Shown here: positions 10,802 to 20,762 of the stretch, in pieces
Position numbering within the stretch: position 1 is the first letter of the stretch
Layout: every line of letters begins with the position of its first letter
Assembly: GCF_014201585.1 (NCBI RefSeq)
Contig: NZ_JACHES010000017.1
Location: 1 to 44,133 of the forward strand
Direction of reading: 5' to 3'
Length of the DNA stretch: 44,133 nucleotides
Origin: Anoxybacillus tengchongensis
GTDB lineage: Bacteria; Bacillota; Bacilli; Bacillales; Anoxybacillaceae
The notes under the pieces: model-generated
Told to the model about the DNA's origin: nothing
The model's input: only the letters and a program-made list of their open reading frames with translations
The model's database searches: none
Position numbers and translations under genes: made by a program

Positions 10802-11003
10802 ACAACAAGTCCTGATGTGTTTGTCGTATCACCTATTGTTTTGACCGAACAATGTGTGATACGGGAGCCCGGGTTTTCAGGTAGCGTACATGCCTCATTT
10901 ACATACCGAGGACGTACATAAGCGTGAAACAGGGCACCCACCTGTGAGAGAGCGGGTTCAAAACAAAGGCCATCAGCGACGGCACGATTGGGACTAAGCA
11001 ACA
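10802..11003 (+). ncRNA. ssrS: 6S RNA (bsrA/6S-1 type)
   Basis: 6S RNA binds the housekeeping RNA polymerase holoenzyme and mimics an open promoter. The region between aspS and tcdA is where B. subtilis encodes 6S-1 RNA. The sequence keeps recognisable pieces of it as I remember them: AGTCCTGATGT at the 5' end, GGGAGCC, TTTTCAGGTAGCGTACAT, GAGGACGTACAT and AGCGTGAAAC. The closing stem AGTCC (10808-10812) pairs with GGACT (10991-10995). It has its own promoter and terminator, and no credible reading frame covers it. The exact mature ends are inferred. Confidence 0.85.
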
Positions 11004-11012
11004 AAAACGAAT

Positions 11013-11056
11013 AAAGCCTTAACGTAAAGAACAAGCTTTACGTTGAGGCTTTTTTT
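11013..11056 (+). terminator. Terminator of 6S RNA
   Basis: A long stem, AAAGCCTTAACGTAAAG with CTTTACGTTGAGGCTTT (one non-Watson-Crick pair), is followed by an uninterrupted T-run. Confidence 0.85.
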
Positions 11057-11109
11057 GTGCCATAATGCATGTATATCCGATTGAAATACTTACATATGGG
11101 AGGAAAAAC

Positions 11110-11874
11110 ATGTTACATCAATTTTCTCGTAACGAACTTGCGATCGGAAAAGAAGGTTTAAAACGGTTAAGTGAAAGTACGGTGGCGATTCTCGGCATTG
11201 GAGGTGTCGGATCGTTTGCGGTAGAAGCGCTTGCTCGCTCAGGCGTTGGACGTCTCATTTTAATTGATAAAGACGATATTGACATTACAAACGTCAATCG
11301 TCAAATTCATGCCTTATTGTCAACTGTCGGGCGTCCGAAAGTGGAAGTGATGAAAGAGCGCATTGCTGACATTAATCCAGCGTGTGAAGTCATTGCGTTA
11401 AAAATGTTTTATACGGAAGAAACGTATGAGCAAATTTTTTCGTATGACATGGACTATGTCATTGATGCGTCGGATACAATTTCGTATAAAATTCATTTAA
11501 TGAAACAATGTTTAGAGCGCAATATTCCAATCATTTCAAGCATGGGAGCAGCAAATAAAATGGATCCAACTCGCTTTCGCATCGCTGATATTTCAAAAAC
11601 GCATACGGATCCGATTGCAAAAGTTATTCGCACAAAATTGCGAAAAGAAGGAATTAGAAAAGGTATTACCGTTGTTTTCTCGGATGAAAGCCCAATCGTC
11701 ATTCGTGAGGACGTTCGCAAAGAAGTAGGAAACGATGAAGCAACGATTCGCAAGGCGAAAATGCCGCCGTCATCGAATGCGTTCGTTCCATCTGTCGCAG
11801 GTCTCATTATGGCTGCACATGTCGTACAACAATTATTAAAAGACATTCCGATCCAACGTGTAGATCAACAATAG
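11110..11874 (+). CDS. tcdA: tRNA threonylcarbamoyladenosine dehydratase (ct6A synthase; YrvM/CsdL)
   Basis: An E1-like enzyme that cyclises t6A37 of tRNA to ct6A using ATP. The Rossmann nucleotide site GIGGVGSFAVEALARSGVG is near residues 31-49, followed by LIDKDDIDITNVNRQ and the adenylation region. The start at 11110 follows GGGAGG and gives 254 residues. The frame opens 45 nt earlier, but that part lacks a ribosome site and lies next to the 6S terminator. A strong terminator follows. In B. subtilis the next gene is rarA (yrvN); here a 4-kb efflux module separates them. Confidence 0.93.
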   Translation: MLHQFSRNELAIGKEGLKRLSESTVAILGIGGVGSFAVEALARSGVGRLILIDKDDIDITNVNRQIHALLSTVGRPKVEVMKERIADINPACEVIALKMFYTEETYEQIFSYDMDYVIDASDTISYKIHLMKQCLERNIPIISSMGAANKMDPTRFRIADISKTHTDPIAKVIRTKLRKEGIRKGITVVFSDESPIVIREDVRKEVGNDEATIRKAKMPPSSNAFVPSVAGLIMAAHVVQQLLKDIPIQRVDQQ

Positions 11875-11906
11875 GCGCAAAGGAAAAACATCCTTTGCGC
11901 TTCTTT
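11875..11906 (+). terminator. Terminator after tcdA
   Basis: A perfect 10-bp stem GCGCAAAGGA/TCCTTTGCGC with loop AAAACA is followed by TTCTTT. Confidence 0.85.
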
Positions 11907-11921
11907 ACAGCACATTATTAG

Positions 11922-11950
11922 TTGCAAAGGAAAGGAAATTGAATTATAGT
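11922..11950 (+). promoter_or_regulatory. Sigma-A promoter of the RND pump gene
   Basis: TTGCAA (11922-11927), a 17-bp spacer and TATAGT (11945-11950) predict a start near 11957, immediately before the inverted repeats. Confidence 0.7.
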
Positions 11951-11964
11951 GAAAATGTGACTGT

Positions 11965-11992
11965 ATGGTCGTAATAAAACGACCATTTGGTC
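11965..11992. promoter_or_regulatory. Overlapping inverted repeats, probable TetR-family operator
   Basis: ATGGTCGT (11965-11972) and ACGACCAT (11979-11986) form a perfect repeat with a 6-bp spacer. The second arm forms another repeat with what follows, GACCA-TT-TGGTC (11981-11992). They lie just after the predicted transcription start. The TetR gene downstream of the pump is the natural candidate regulator; this link is inference. Confidence 0.6.
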
Positions 11993-12020
11993 ATATTTCA
12001 AGAAAGAAAGGAAGAGCGGA

Positions 12021-15000
12021 ATGAACTTTTTAACGAGGTTTAGTTTAAAAAATGCAGTCGCCGTATTTATTATTTCGTTTCTACTCATATTAGGCGGACT
12101 ATATTCATTTTCTTCTTTAAAAGTTGATTTGTTGCCAAATATTGAGTTTCCACAACTATCTGTGGAAGTCATTTATCCAGGCGCTTCGCCAGAAGATATA
12201 AACGAGCAAGTGACGACAAAGTTAGAAGAAAAGTTTAAAGCGATTGAAGGGGTAAAAAAGCTTCAAAGTTCTTCGTTTGAAAGCATCGCAATTATTAATT
12301 TAGAATTTCCATTCGACACCGATATGGAGGAAGTTGAACGACAAGTCGAATCGCTTATGAAAGAGACAGATTTGCCGGAAAACGTGCAAACGAAAGTGAA
12401 TCGCTTCTCGTTCGGTACGTTCCCGATTTATAACATTTCTCTGTTTGCAAAAGGGGACACGAATATCGAGGCATTGCTAAACGATACAATTATTCCAGAG
12501 TTGAAAAAAATTAATGGTATCAACTCCATTTCTGTCGGTGGAATGGAAGAGGATATTGTTCAAATTACAGTTGATAAGCAAAAAGCATTACAGTACGGCT
12601 TAAGCTTAACGCAAATTAAAGAACAAATTAATGAAAAGTTTTTAGCGTTCCCTGCCGGAAATGTTCAAACAGAAACAGTACAAATTCCGATTCGCGTACA
12701 ACAAAAAATTGAAACGATAAAACAACTTGAAAATTTGCCGTTGTCTTCGCCAATGATGAATGCATCATCAGGAGCACCAGCAAGTGGTCAGCAAGCTTCT
12801 GCAAAAATTACGTTAAAAGATGTGGCGACGATTGAAGCAGTGACAGAGCAAGGAGAAATTACGCGCTACAACTTACAACCATCTTTATCCATGGCTATTA
12901 CGAAAAAGCAAGATGCCAACACTGTTGAAGTGGCAGAAAAAGTACTGAACGTCCTTGACAAATATAAAGATCAAATTGATTATGCCATAGGATTTGATTC
13001 TGCTGAAGGAATTAAAAAGTCTGTTGAAACGCTCGTGCGTGAAGGATTGCTCGGAGCATTGTTTGCGTCCATTGCAGTGCTTATCTTTTTACGAAACGTA
13101 CGTGCAACGATCATTGCGATTATTTCGATTCCGCTGTCGTTACTTGTAGCGTCCATTTTCTTACAACGAATGGATATTTCGTTAAACATTATGACGCTTG
13201 GAGGAATGGCGGTTGCAGTCGGGCGAGTAGTTGACGATAGCATCGTTGTCATTGAGAACATTTTCCGACGCGTGCGCAAATCGAAAACGGGAATGACAGA
13301 TGAACTTGTCGAAGACTCAACGAAAGAAATTTTAAAGGCAATTACATCGTCGACGATTACAACAGTTGTTGTCTTTTTACCGCTCGGTCTTGTTGGCGGC
13401 GTGACAGGCGAGTTTTTCTTACCATTTGCGTTAACGATTGTGTTTTCGCTTTTAATGTCGCTCGTTGTTGCAATTACGATCGTTCCAATTTTAGCGAAAT
13501 TTTCGTTTAAAAAAGTGCCGCCAGAAGAAAAAGAGGGAGCGTTGCAACGAGCTTACGGTCAAGCGATTGAATGGGCGTTGAATCATAAAAAAACCGTCTT
13601 GCTTTTGTCTGTTTTATTGCTCGGTAGTTCATTCGCTATTGTACCGAAGTTAGGCTTTACATTTATTCCAAACGAAGAACAAAAATCATTAATTGCTGCC
13701 GTCGAACTTCCATCGTCTACTCCATTAGAAAAAACGAACGATGTATCGTTGAAAATTGAAAATATGTTTGCTTCAATGAAGGAGATTGAAGAAGTTACTG
13801 CAGGAATTGGTAGCCGCGATTTCCGTAGCGGATTAAAGCGGAAAAATCAAGCTAACTATTTTATCACGTTGAAAGAAGACACAAACGTAAGCGCATTTAT
13901 TAAAAAGTTAGAAAAAGAAATGGAAACGATCGCTCAAGCGGAAGTAAAAGGTGCAAAAATCGGTGTTCAAGAATTGCAAACAGGCGGGCCGCCGTCAAAC
14001 AATAACGTAAATATTGACTTATACTCGACGAACTTAAATGCGTTACAACAGGCAGCGAAAGATGTAGAAGCGTACTTAAAGACGCGCGACGATTTGAAAT
14101 ATGTCACAAATAACTTTACAGATAAACAAAAGCAAGTCGTCGTTAACATTGATACGAACAAAGCAATGGAATACGGTGTATCAGGATTTCAAATTCTCGG
14201 TACAATCGCCGATCAAACTCGTCCGGTTCAAGTCGGTACGTTGACGTTAGACGATGAAGAACGGACGGTACAATTGTCGTATGATAAACAAATGGCATCG
14301 ATAGAAGAGTTAGAAAACACACTTATTTTCACAAAGTTCGGTCCAGTGCCAGTAAAACAATTGGCAGATGTGCAAGAAGTCGATACATTTACATCGATTC
14401 AAAAATTGGACGGAAAAGTGTTCGCACGTGTGTCAGCTCAAGTCGTTGGTGACAACATTCAAAAAGTCACACAAGATGTCATCAATGGCGTGAAAAAAGA
14501 AATTGATTTACCAAAAGACGTCTCATTTGAAGGCGGCGGTGGAAGCGATGAAACGGTAGAAACGTTCCAACAACTCGGTTTAGCGATGGTTGTAGCCATT
14601 GGGCTTGTGTATATTACAATGCTTATTACGTTCGGAAAAGCGCGCATACCGTTTATTATTTTATCATCGCTTGTATTCGTTCCAATCGGCTCGTTGCTCG
14701 GCTTATTTATCGCGAATGAACCGATGTCTGTCAGCGTTATGATCGGTTTATTAATGCTCATTGGGATTGTCACAACGAATGCGATCGTTCTCGTTGACCG
14801 CATCGGGCAAAATCGTGAGCAAAAAGGAATGACGATTCGTCAAGCGCTCATTGAAGCAGGAAAAACACGCTTACGTCCAATTTTAATGACAGCATTTGCG
14901 ACAGTTGCCGCACTCATTCCGCTTGCGCTTACGAAATCATCGGGAACGCTCATTTCCAAAGGATTAGCGATTACGGTCATCGGTGGATTGACGTCATCAA

Positions 15001-15080
15001 CGTTATTAACGTTAATTCTCGTTCCTGTTGTGTATGAACTATTTTTCTTCCGTCAAGCGAAAAAAGAACGACAAGCATAA
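12021..15080 (+). CDS. swrC: RND-family multidrug efflux transporter (SwrC/YerP-like, HAE1)
   Basis: A proton-driven exporter of the inner membrane. In B. subtilis the homologue SwrC exports surfactin-like lipopeptides and confers antimicrobial resistance; the substrate here is unknown. The layout is that of AcrB-type pumps: TM1 at about 10-31, a large extracytoplasmic loop starting LLPNIEFPQLSVEVIYPGA, TM2-6, a second loop, then TM7-12. The proton-relay pair Asp405-Asp406 lies in GRVVDDSIVVIENIF. It is 1019 residues, slightly shorter than SwrC. AAAGGAAG precedes the ATG. No membrane-fusion or outer-membrane partner is adjacent, as is usual in Gram-positives. It lies between tcdA and rarA, which are neighbours in B. 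subtilis. Confidence 0.88.
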   Translation: MNFLTRFSLKNAVAVFIISFLLILGGLYSFSSLKVDLLPNIEFPQLSVEVIYPGASPEDINEQVTTKLEEKFKAIEGVKKLQSSSFESIAIINLEFPFDTDMEEVERQVESLMKETDLPENVQTKVNRFSFGTFPIYNISLFAKGDTNIEALLNDTIIPELKKINGINSISVGGMEEDIVQITVDKQKALQYGLSLTQIKEQINEKFLAFPAGNVQTETVQIPIRVQQKIETIKQLENLPLSSPMMNASSGAPASGQQASAKITLKDVATIEAVTEQGEITRYNLQPSLSMAITKKQDANTVEVAEKVLNVLDKYKDQIDYAIGFDSAEGIKKSVETLVREGLLGALFASIAVLIFLRNVRATIIAIISIPLSLLVASIFLQRMDISLNIMTLGGMAVAVGRVVDDSIVVIENIFRRVRKSKTGMTDELVEDSTKEILKAITSSTITTVVVFLPLGLVGGVTGEFFLPFALTIVFSLLMSLVVAITIVPILAKFSFKKVPPEEKEGALQRAYGQAIEWALNHKKTVLLLSVLLLGSSFAIVPKLGFTFIPNEEQKSLIAAVELPSSTPLEKTNDVSLKIENMFASMKEIEEVTAGIGSRDFRSGLKRKNQANYFITLKEDTNVSAFIKKLEKEMETIAQAEVKGAKIGVQELQTGGPPSNNNVNIDLYSTNLNALQQAAKDVEAYLKTRDDLKYVTNNFTDKQKQVVVNIDTNKAMEYGVSGFQILGTIADQTRPVQVGTLTLDDEERTVQLSYDKQMASIEELENTLIFTKFGPVPVKQLADVQEVDTFTSIQKLDGKVFARVSAQVVGDNIQKVTQDVINGVKKEIDLPKDVSFEGGGGSDETVETFQQLGLAMVVAIGLVYITMLITFGKARIPFIILSSLVFVPIGSLLGLFIANEPMSVSVMIGLLMLIGIVTTNAIVLVDRIGQNREQKGMTIRQALIEAGKTRLRPILMTAFATVAALIPLALTKSSGTLISKGLAITVIGGLTSSTLLTLILVPVVYELFFFRQAKKERQA

Positions 15081-15083
15081 TGG

Positions 15084-15118
15084 ATAACAGGCTGACTGAA
15101 ATTCGGTCAGCCTGTTAT
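15084..15118. terminator. Hairpin between the RND gene and tetR
   Basis: A perfect 13-bp stem, ATAACAGGCTGAC with GTCAGCCTGTTAT, has a 9-nt loop. The downstream tract (GTTATAATAAAA) is T-poor, so termination may be partial. The tail also carries the next promoter's -10 box. Confidence 0.6.
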
Positions 15119-15126
15119 GTTATAAT
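15118..15126 (+). promoter_or_regulatory. Extended -10 promoter of tetR
   Basis: TGTTATAAT is a perfect TATAAT with an upstream TGn and no clear -35 box. It overlaps the end of the pump hairpin and lies 34 bp before the GTG start. Confidence 0.5.
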
Positions 15127-15159
15127 AAAACGAGAAATGAACAATAAGGATGAGGCCGA

Positions 15160-15969
15160 GTGAGCAGAAAAGAGCAAATTATTCAAGTGGCGATGAAACT
15201 ATTTGCTGAAAAAGGATATCACGCTACAACGATGCAAGAAATTGCTGAACATAGCCAGTTAGCAAAAGGATCGCTATACAATTACTTTAAGTCAAAAGAG
15301 GAAATTGTGCTGTCGATTTTTCAATATCATTACGATCAGCTGTTTCAACAATTTGCACATATCGCTTCTGATCGTTCGTTAACGGCACGTGAAAAATTTT
15401 TAAAGCAACTTTCTCTACAAATTGAAGCGTTTGAGCAACATAAAGAAATTGTACAAATGCATATGGGCGATCATGCACAAAAAGTTAGCGAAGACGTTCA
15501 TGCGCTCGTTTTACGTATTCGTTCCCATTTATTTGACTGGTACGTTCAATCACTCATAGATGTATACGGGGAGCGTATTCGTCCGTATGTACTTGATTGT
15601 GCCGTTATGTTAAATGGCATGTTAAAAGAATATTTATTTTTCGCCCTTTTTGAACAAAAACCGTTTCCTTTTCAACGATTAGCCCCTTTTTTAATCGGGC
15701 GACTTGATACTCTTGTCGACAGTTTACAGCACGACATGCCGTTGCTTAGCCACGATGCTCAAGCGGAAAAAACACGTGCACTTGTGCTTATTGAGGAGAT
15801 GATCGAAGAAGCAGGTGATCATGATATCGTGGAGCTACTAAAACAATTAAAAACAGAAGTAGAGCGAGATGAACCACGAAAAGCGATTATTGATGCGTTT
15901 CTTTTATATTTACAACAAAGTAATATGCGCGAGTTTGTTCCTGCCTTACGTGCAGCGCTAGCATTGTGA
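15160..15969 (+). CDS. TetR/AcrR-family transcriptional regulator (YerO-like)
   Basis: Probable repressor of the adjacent efflux pump. The N-terminal TetR helix-turn-helix covers about residues 1-50, with ATTMQEIAEHSQLAKGSLYNYF as its core (only the first and last parts vary in the family). The rest is a helical ligand-binding and dimerisation region. At 269 residues it is longer than the usual 190-210, resembling YerO, the regulator beside yerP (swrC) in B. subtilis. The start is GTG, preceded by AAGGATGAGG. It follows the pump gene on the same strand and has its own extended -10 box. Binding to the repeats at 11965-11992 is inference from proximity. Confidence 0.85.
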   Translation: MSRKEQIIQVAMKLFAEKGYHATTMQEIAEHSQLAKGSLYNYFKSKEEIVLSIFQYHYDQLFQQFAHIASDRSLTAREKFLKQLSLQIEAFEQHKEIVQMHMGDHAQKVSEDVHALVLRIRSHLFDWYVQSLIDVYGERIRPYVLDCAVMLNGMLKEYLFFALFEQKPFPFQRLAPFLIGRLDTLVDSLQHDMPLLSHDAQAEKTRALVLIEEMIEEAGDHDIVELLKQLKTEVERDEPRKAIIDAFLLYLQQSNMREFVPALRAALAL

Positions 15970-15980
15970 GGTGAGAAAAA

Positions 15981-17261
15981 ATGTTGTTTGCTCAAGAGCC
16001 GCTTGCTTATCGTATGCGTCCACGCACCATCGATGAAGTGGTCGGACAAGATGATGTCATTGGTTCACATACAGCATTATATCGAATGATTAAAAATGGC
16101 TATGTACCATCGTTGTTGCTTTACGGACCGCCTGGCGTCGGCAAAACATCGCTCGCTTATGCGATTGCTGGAACGATGCAACGACCGTTTTATACGTTAA
16201 ATGCGACAACGGCAGGAAAAAAAGAAATCGAAGAAATTGTGGCAGATGCTCGCTTTGAAGGTAACGTCATTTTATTTATTGATGAAATTCATCGTTTTAC
16301 GAAAGCACAGCAAGACTATTTATTGCCACATGTCGAAAACGGCTTGATTACGCTTATTGGAGCGACGACGGAAAATCCGTTCCATTCGATTAATCCGGCT
16401 GTTCGAAGTCGTCTAGGGCAAATCAAACAGTTGCAACCATTGACAAAAGAGAAAACGATCGAGTTATTACGCCGCGCTTTAGCGGATCGCGAACGCGGAT
16501 TAGGCAATTGGCATATTGAAATTAGCGATGAGGCGCTGTCTATGATTGCAGAAGGAGCAAACGGTGATGCGCGCACAGCGTTAACGTTGTTGGAGGAAGC
16601 GATATATGCAACGAAGCAAGACGATCAATGCGCCGTCGTAGATTTACATACCGTTTCGTTTTGTGTAGAAAAAAGGGCATTGACGTATGATAAACAAGGA
16701 GATACGTATTATTCTTTACTCTCCGCTTTTCAAAAAAGCATTCGTGGTAGCGATGTTGATGCTGCGCTTCATTATTTGGCACGACTGCTTGAAGGAGGAG
16801 ATCTTACCGCTGTTTGTCGTCGTCTTGCGGTCATTGCTTATGAAGATATTGGATTAGCAAATCCACTGATCGGGGTGAAGGTGATGAGTGCGATCGAAGC
16901 AGCCGAACGTCTCGGTATGCCAGAAGCGCGCATTCCACTTTCGGTCGTGACGATTGACATGTGTTTATCACCGAAATCAAATAGCGCCTATAAGGCAATT
17001 GATCAAGCACTTATGGATGTGCGGAGCGGCAAAGGCCAATCTATTCCGCTGCATTTACAAGATGCTCATTATAAAGGCGCCACACTTCTTGGACGCGGAG
17101 TAGGATATAAATATCCGCACGACTATGCGTACAGTTGGGTGGCACAACAATACTTGCCTGATGATTTAATCGGGGTGCAATATTATCAACCGAAACAAAA
17201 CGGAGAAGAAAAACAGCTCGCTCATGTGTACGAACGGCTAAACGAACGAAAAAAGCAGTAA
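15981..17261 (+). CDS. rarA: Replication-associated recombination protein A (MgsA family AAA+ ATPase)
   Basis: Acts at stalled replication forks and interacts with the replisome. It has an AAA+ core with Walker A GPPGVGKT (49-56), Walker B LFIDEIHRF (about 95-103), sensor 1 IGATTENP and an arginine-finger region NPAVRSR. These are followed by the C-terminal tetramerisation domain containing RRLAVIAYEDIGLANP. Length is 426, as expected. The ribosome site GAGGTGAG lies between the tetR stop and the ATG. It corresponds to B. subtilis yrvN. Confidence 0.95.
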   Translation: MLFAQEPLAYRMRPRTIDEVVGQDDVIGSHTALYRMIKNGYVPSLLLYGPPGVGKTSLAYAIAGTMQRPFYTLNATTAGKKEIEEIVADARFEGNVILFIDEIHRFTKAQQDYLLPHVENGLITLIGATTENPFHSINPAVRSRLGQIKQLQPLTKEKTIELLRRALADRERGLGNWHIEISDEALSMIAEGANGDARTALTLLEEAIYATKQDDQCAVVDLHTVSFCVEKRALTYDKQGDTYYSLLSAFQKSIRGSDVDAALHYLARLLEGGDLTAVCRRLAVIAYEDIGLANPLIGVKVMSAIEAAERLGMPEARIPLSVVTIDMCLSPKSNSAYKAIDQALMDVRSGKGQSIPLHLQDAHYKGATLLGRGVGYKYPHDYAYSWVAQQYLPDDLIGVQYYQPKQNGEEKQLAHVYERLNERKKQ

Positions 17262-17284
17262 CGTTCCTTTGTTTCGCATTTTTA

Positions 17285-17293
17285 TGTTATAAT
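17285..17293 (+). promoter_or_regulatory. Extended -10 promoter of cymR
   Basis: TGTTATAAT (17285-17293) with only a poor -35 lies about 42 bp before the TTG start. It is the same extended -10 string as at 15118 and 20058. Confidence 0.5.
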
Positions 17294-17334
17294 GGCTTGT
17301 GTTTCTTTTGACAGTTGATGAGGGGATGATTCGT

Positions 17335-17751
17335 TTGAAAATATCTACAAAAGGTCGATACGGTTTAACGATTATGATTGAGTTGGCTAAACGATATGGA
17401 GAGGGGCCCATTTCATTAAAATCGATTGCTCAAATGAACAACTTATCCGAGCATTATTTAGAACAACTCATTTCCCCATTGCGAAATGCTGGTTTAGTAA
17501 AAAGTATTCGCGGAGCGTATGGCGGTTATATTTTAGCAGATGAACCGTCAAACATTACAGCAGGTGATGTCATTCGTGTGTTAGAAGGACCGTTGCAAGT
17601 CGTTGAAGAACTAGAAGATGAAGAACCAGCGAAGCGTGAACTATGGATGCGCATTCGCGATGCGGTAAAAGAAGTGTTAGATAGCACGACGTTAGAAGAC
17701 TTAGCAAGCCATACAGACGACCATGGTGATGCATATATGTTTTACATTTAA
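17335..17751 (+). CDS. cymR: Rrf2-family cysteine metabolism repressor CymR
   Basis: Represses sulfur-acquisition and cysteine-synthesis genes; in B. subtilis it acts in complex with CysK. The winged HTH of the Rrf2 family is clear: KISTKGRYGLTIMIELA, then LKSIAQMNNLSEHYLEQL and AGLVKSIRGAYGGY. There is no cysteine cluster for iron-sulfur binding. The TTG at 17335 is chosen because AGGGG (17321-17325) is correctly spaced and it gives 138 residues, the length I recall for B. subtilis CymR. Upstream in-frame codons would place the start on the ribosome site. It precedes the desulfurase gene. The probable target operon is at 36784-40535. Confidence 0.93.
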   Translation: MKISTKGRYGLTIMIELAKRYGEGPISLKSIAQMNNLSEHYLEQLISPLRNAGLVKSIRGAYGGYILADEPSNITAGDVIRVLEGPLQVVEELEDEEPAKRELWMRIRDAVKEVLDSTTLEDLASHTDDHGDAYMFYI

Positions 17752-17766
17752 GAAAGGAGAATGTAT

Positions 17767-20024
<2,258 letters not shown>

Positions 20025-20058
20025 CCTTCAACTCAACAGACGAGTTGAAGGCTTTTTT
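20025..20058 (+). terminator. Terminator after mnmA
   Basis: A perfect 10-bp stem CCTTCAACTC/GAGTTGAAGG is followed by C and six T. Confidence 0.88.
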
Positions 20059-20066
20059 GTTATAAT
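20058..20066 (+). promoter_or_regulatory. Extended -10 promoter of the TPR gene
   Basis: TGTTATAAT directly follows the mnmA terminator T-run. The -35 position falls in the terminator stem and is not consensus. Confidence 0.5.
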
Positions 20067-20087
20067 ATTGAATATGAGGTGATAGAG

Positions 20088-20744
20088 ATGGATTACAATG
20101 CGCAAGGCATTCAATATATGCAGCAAGGAAAATATGAAGAAGCGGTCAAATGCTTTCATGAAGCAATTGAACGGCAACCGAACGATCCTGTTGGTTACAT
20201 TAATTTCGGGAACGTATTAGCAGCTGTCGGAGAAGAAGAAAAAGCGATACGCTTTTTTCACAAAGCGCTTGAACTTGATGAAAAAGCTGCAACCGCATAT
20301 TACGGACTCGGATCGATGTATTACAATCGCCAACAGTTCGAACTTGCGAAAGAACAATTTGAACGAGCAATTCAAGCTGGATTAACGGACGGGGATGTGT
20401 TTTTTATGCTCGGCATGTCGCTCATGTATTTAGAGCAACCACGTTTAGCGATGCCGTATTTTCAGCGGGCAGTAGAATTAAACGAGCGCGATGTGGAAGC
20501 GACGTTTCAGCTCGGACTTTGCTTAGCCCAATTGCAGTTTGTCGATGAGGCGATGACGTATTTTGAACGGACGATTCATTTAAACGATCAACATGCGGAT
20601 GCGTATTACAATTTAGGTGTCGCGTATGCATACAAAGACGATCCGAAAACAGCACATGCGATGTTTGAAAAGGCACTTATCATTCAGCCGAATCATTTGT
20701 TAGCGGGTCATGGGAAAAAGCTAATGGAACGAGCATTACAGTAA
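20088..20744 (+). CDS. yrrB: Tetratricopeptide-repeat protein (YrrB-like)
   Basis: A protein built almost entirely of TPR units (about six 34-residue repeats over 218 residues). Examples are GIQYMQQGKYEEAVKCFHEA, NFGNVLAAVGEEEKAIRFF and NLGVAYAYKDDPKTAHAMF. TPRs are protein-interaction scaffolds; the partner is unknown. Its place between mnmA and recD2 is conserved with B. subtilis yrrB. The ATG at 20088 is used, since GAGGTGA lies just upstream. The frame opens at a GTG within that ribosome site. No signal peptide is seen, so it is likely cytoplasmic. Confidence 0.88.
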   Translation: MDYNAQGIQYMQQGKYEEAVKCFHEAIERQPNDPVGYINFGNVLAAVGEEEKAIRFFHKALELDEKAATAYYGLGSMYYNRQQFELAKEQFERAIQAGLTDGDVFFMLGMSLMYLEQPRLAMPYFQRAVELNERDVEATFQLGLCLAQLQFVDEAMTYFERTIHLNDQHADAYYNLGVAYAYKDDPKTAHAMFEKALIIQPNHLLAGHGKKLMERALQ

Positions 20745-20762
20745 AAAAAGGGGGAGCTGGCG

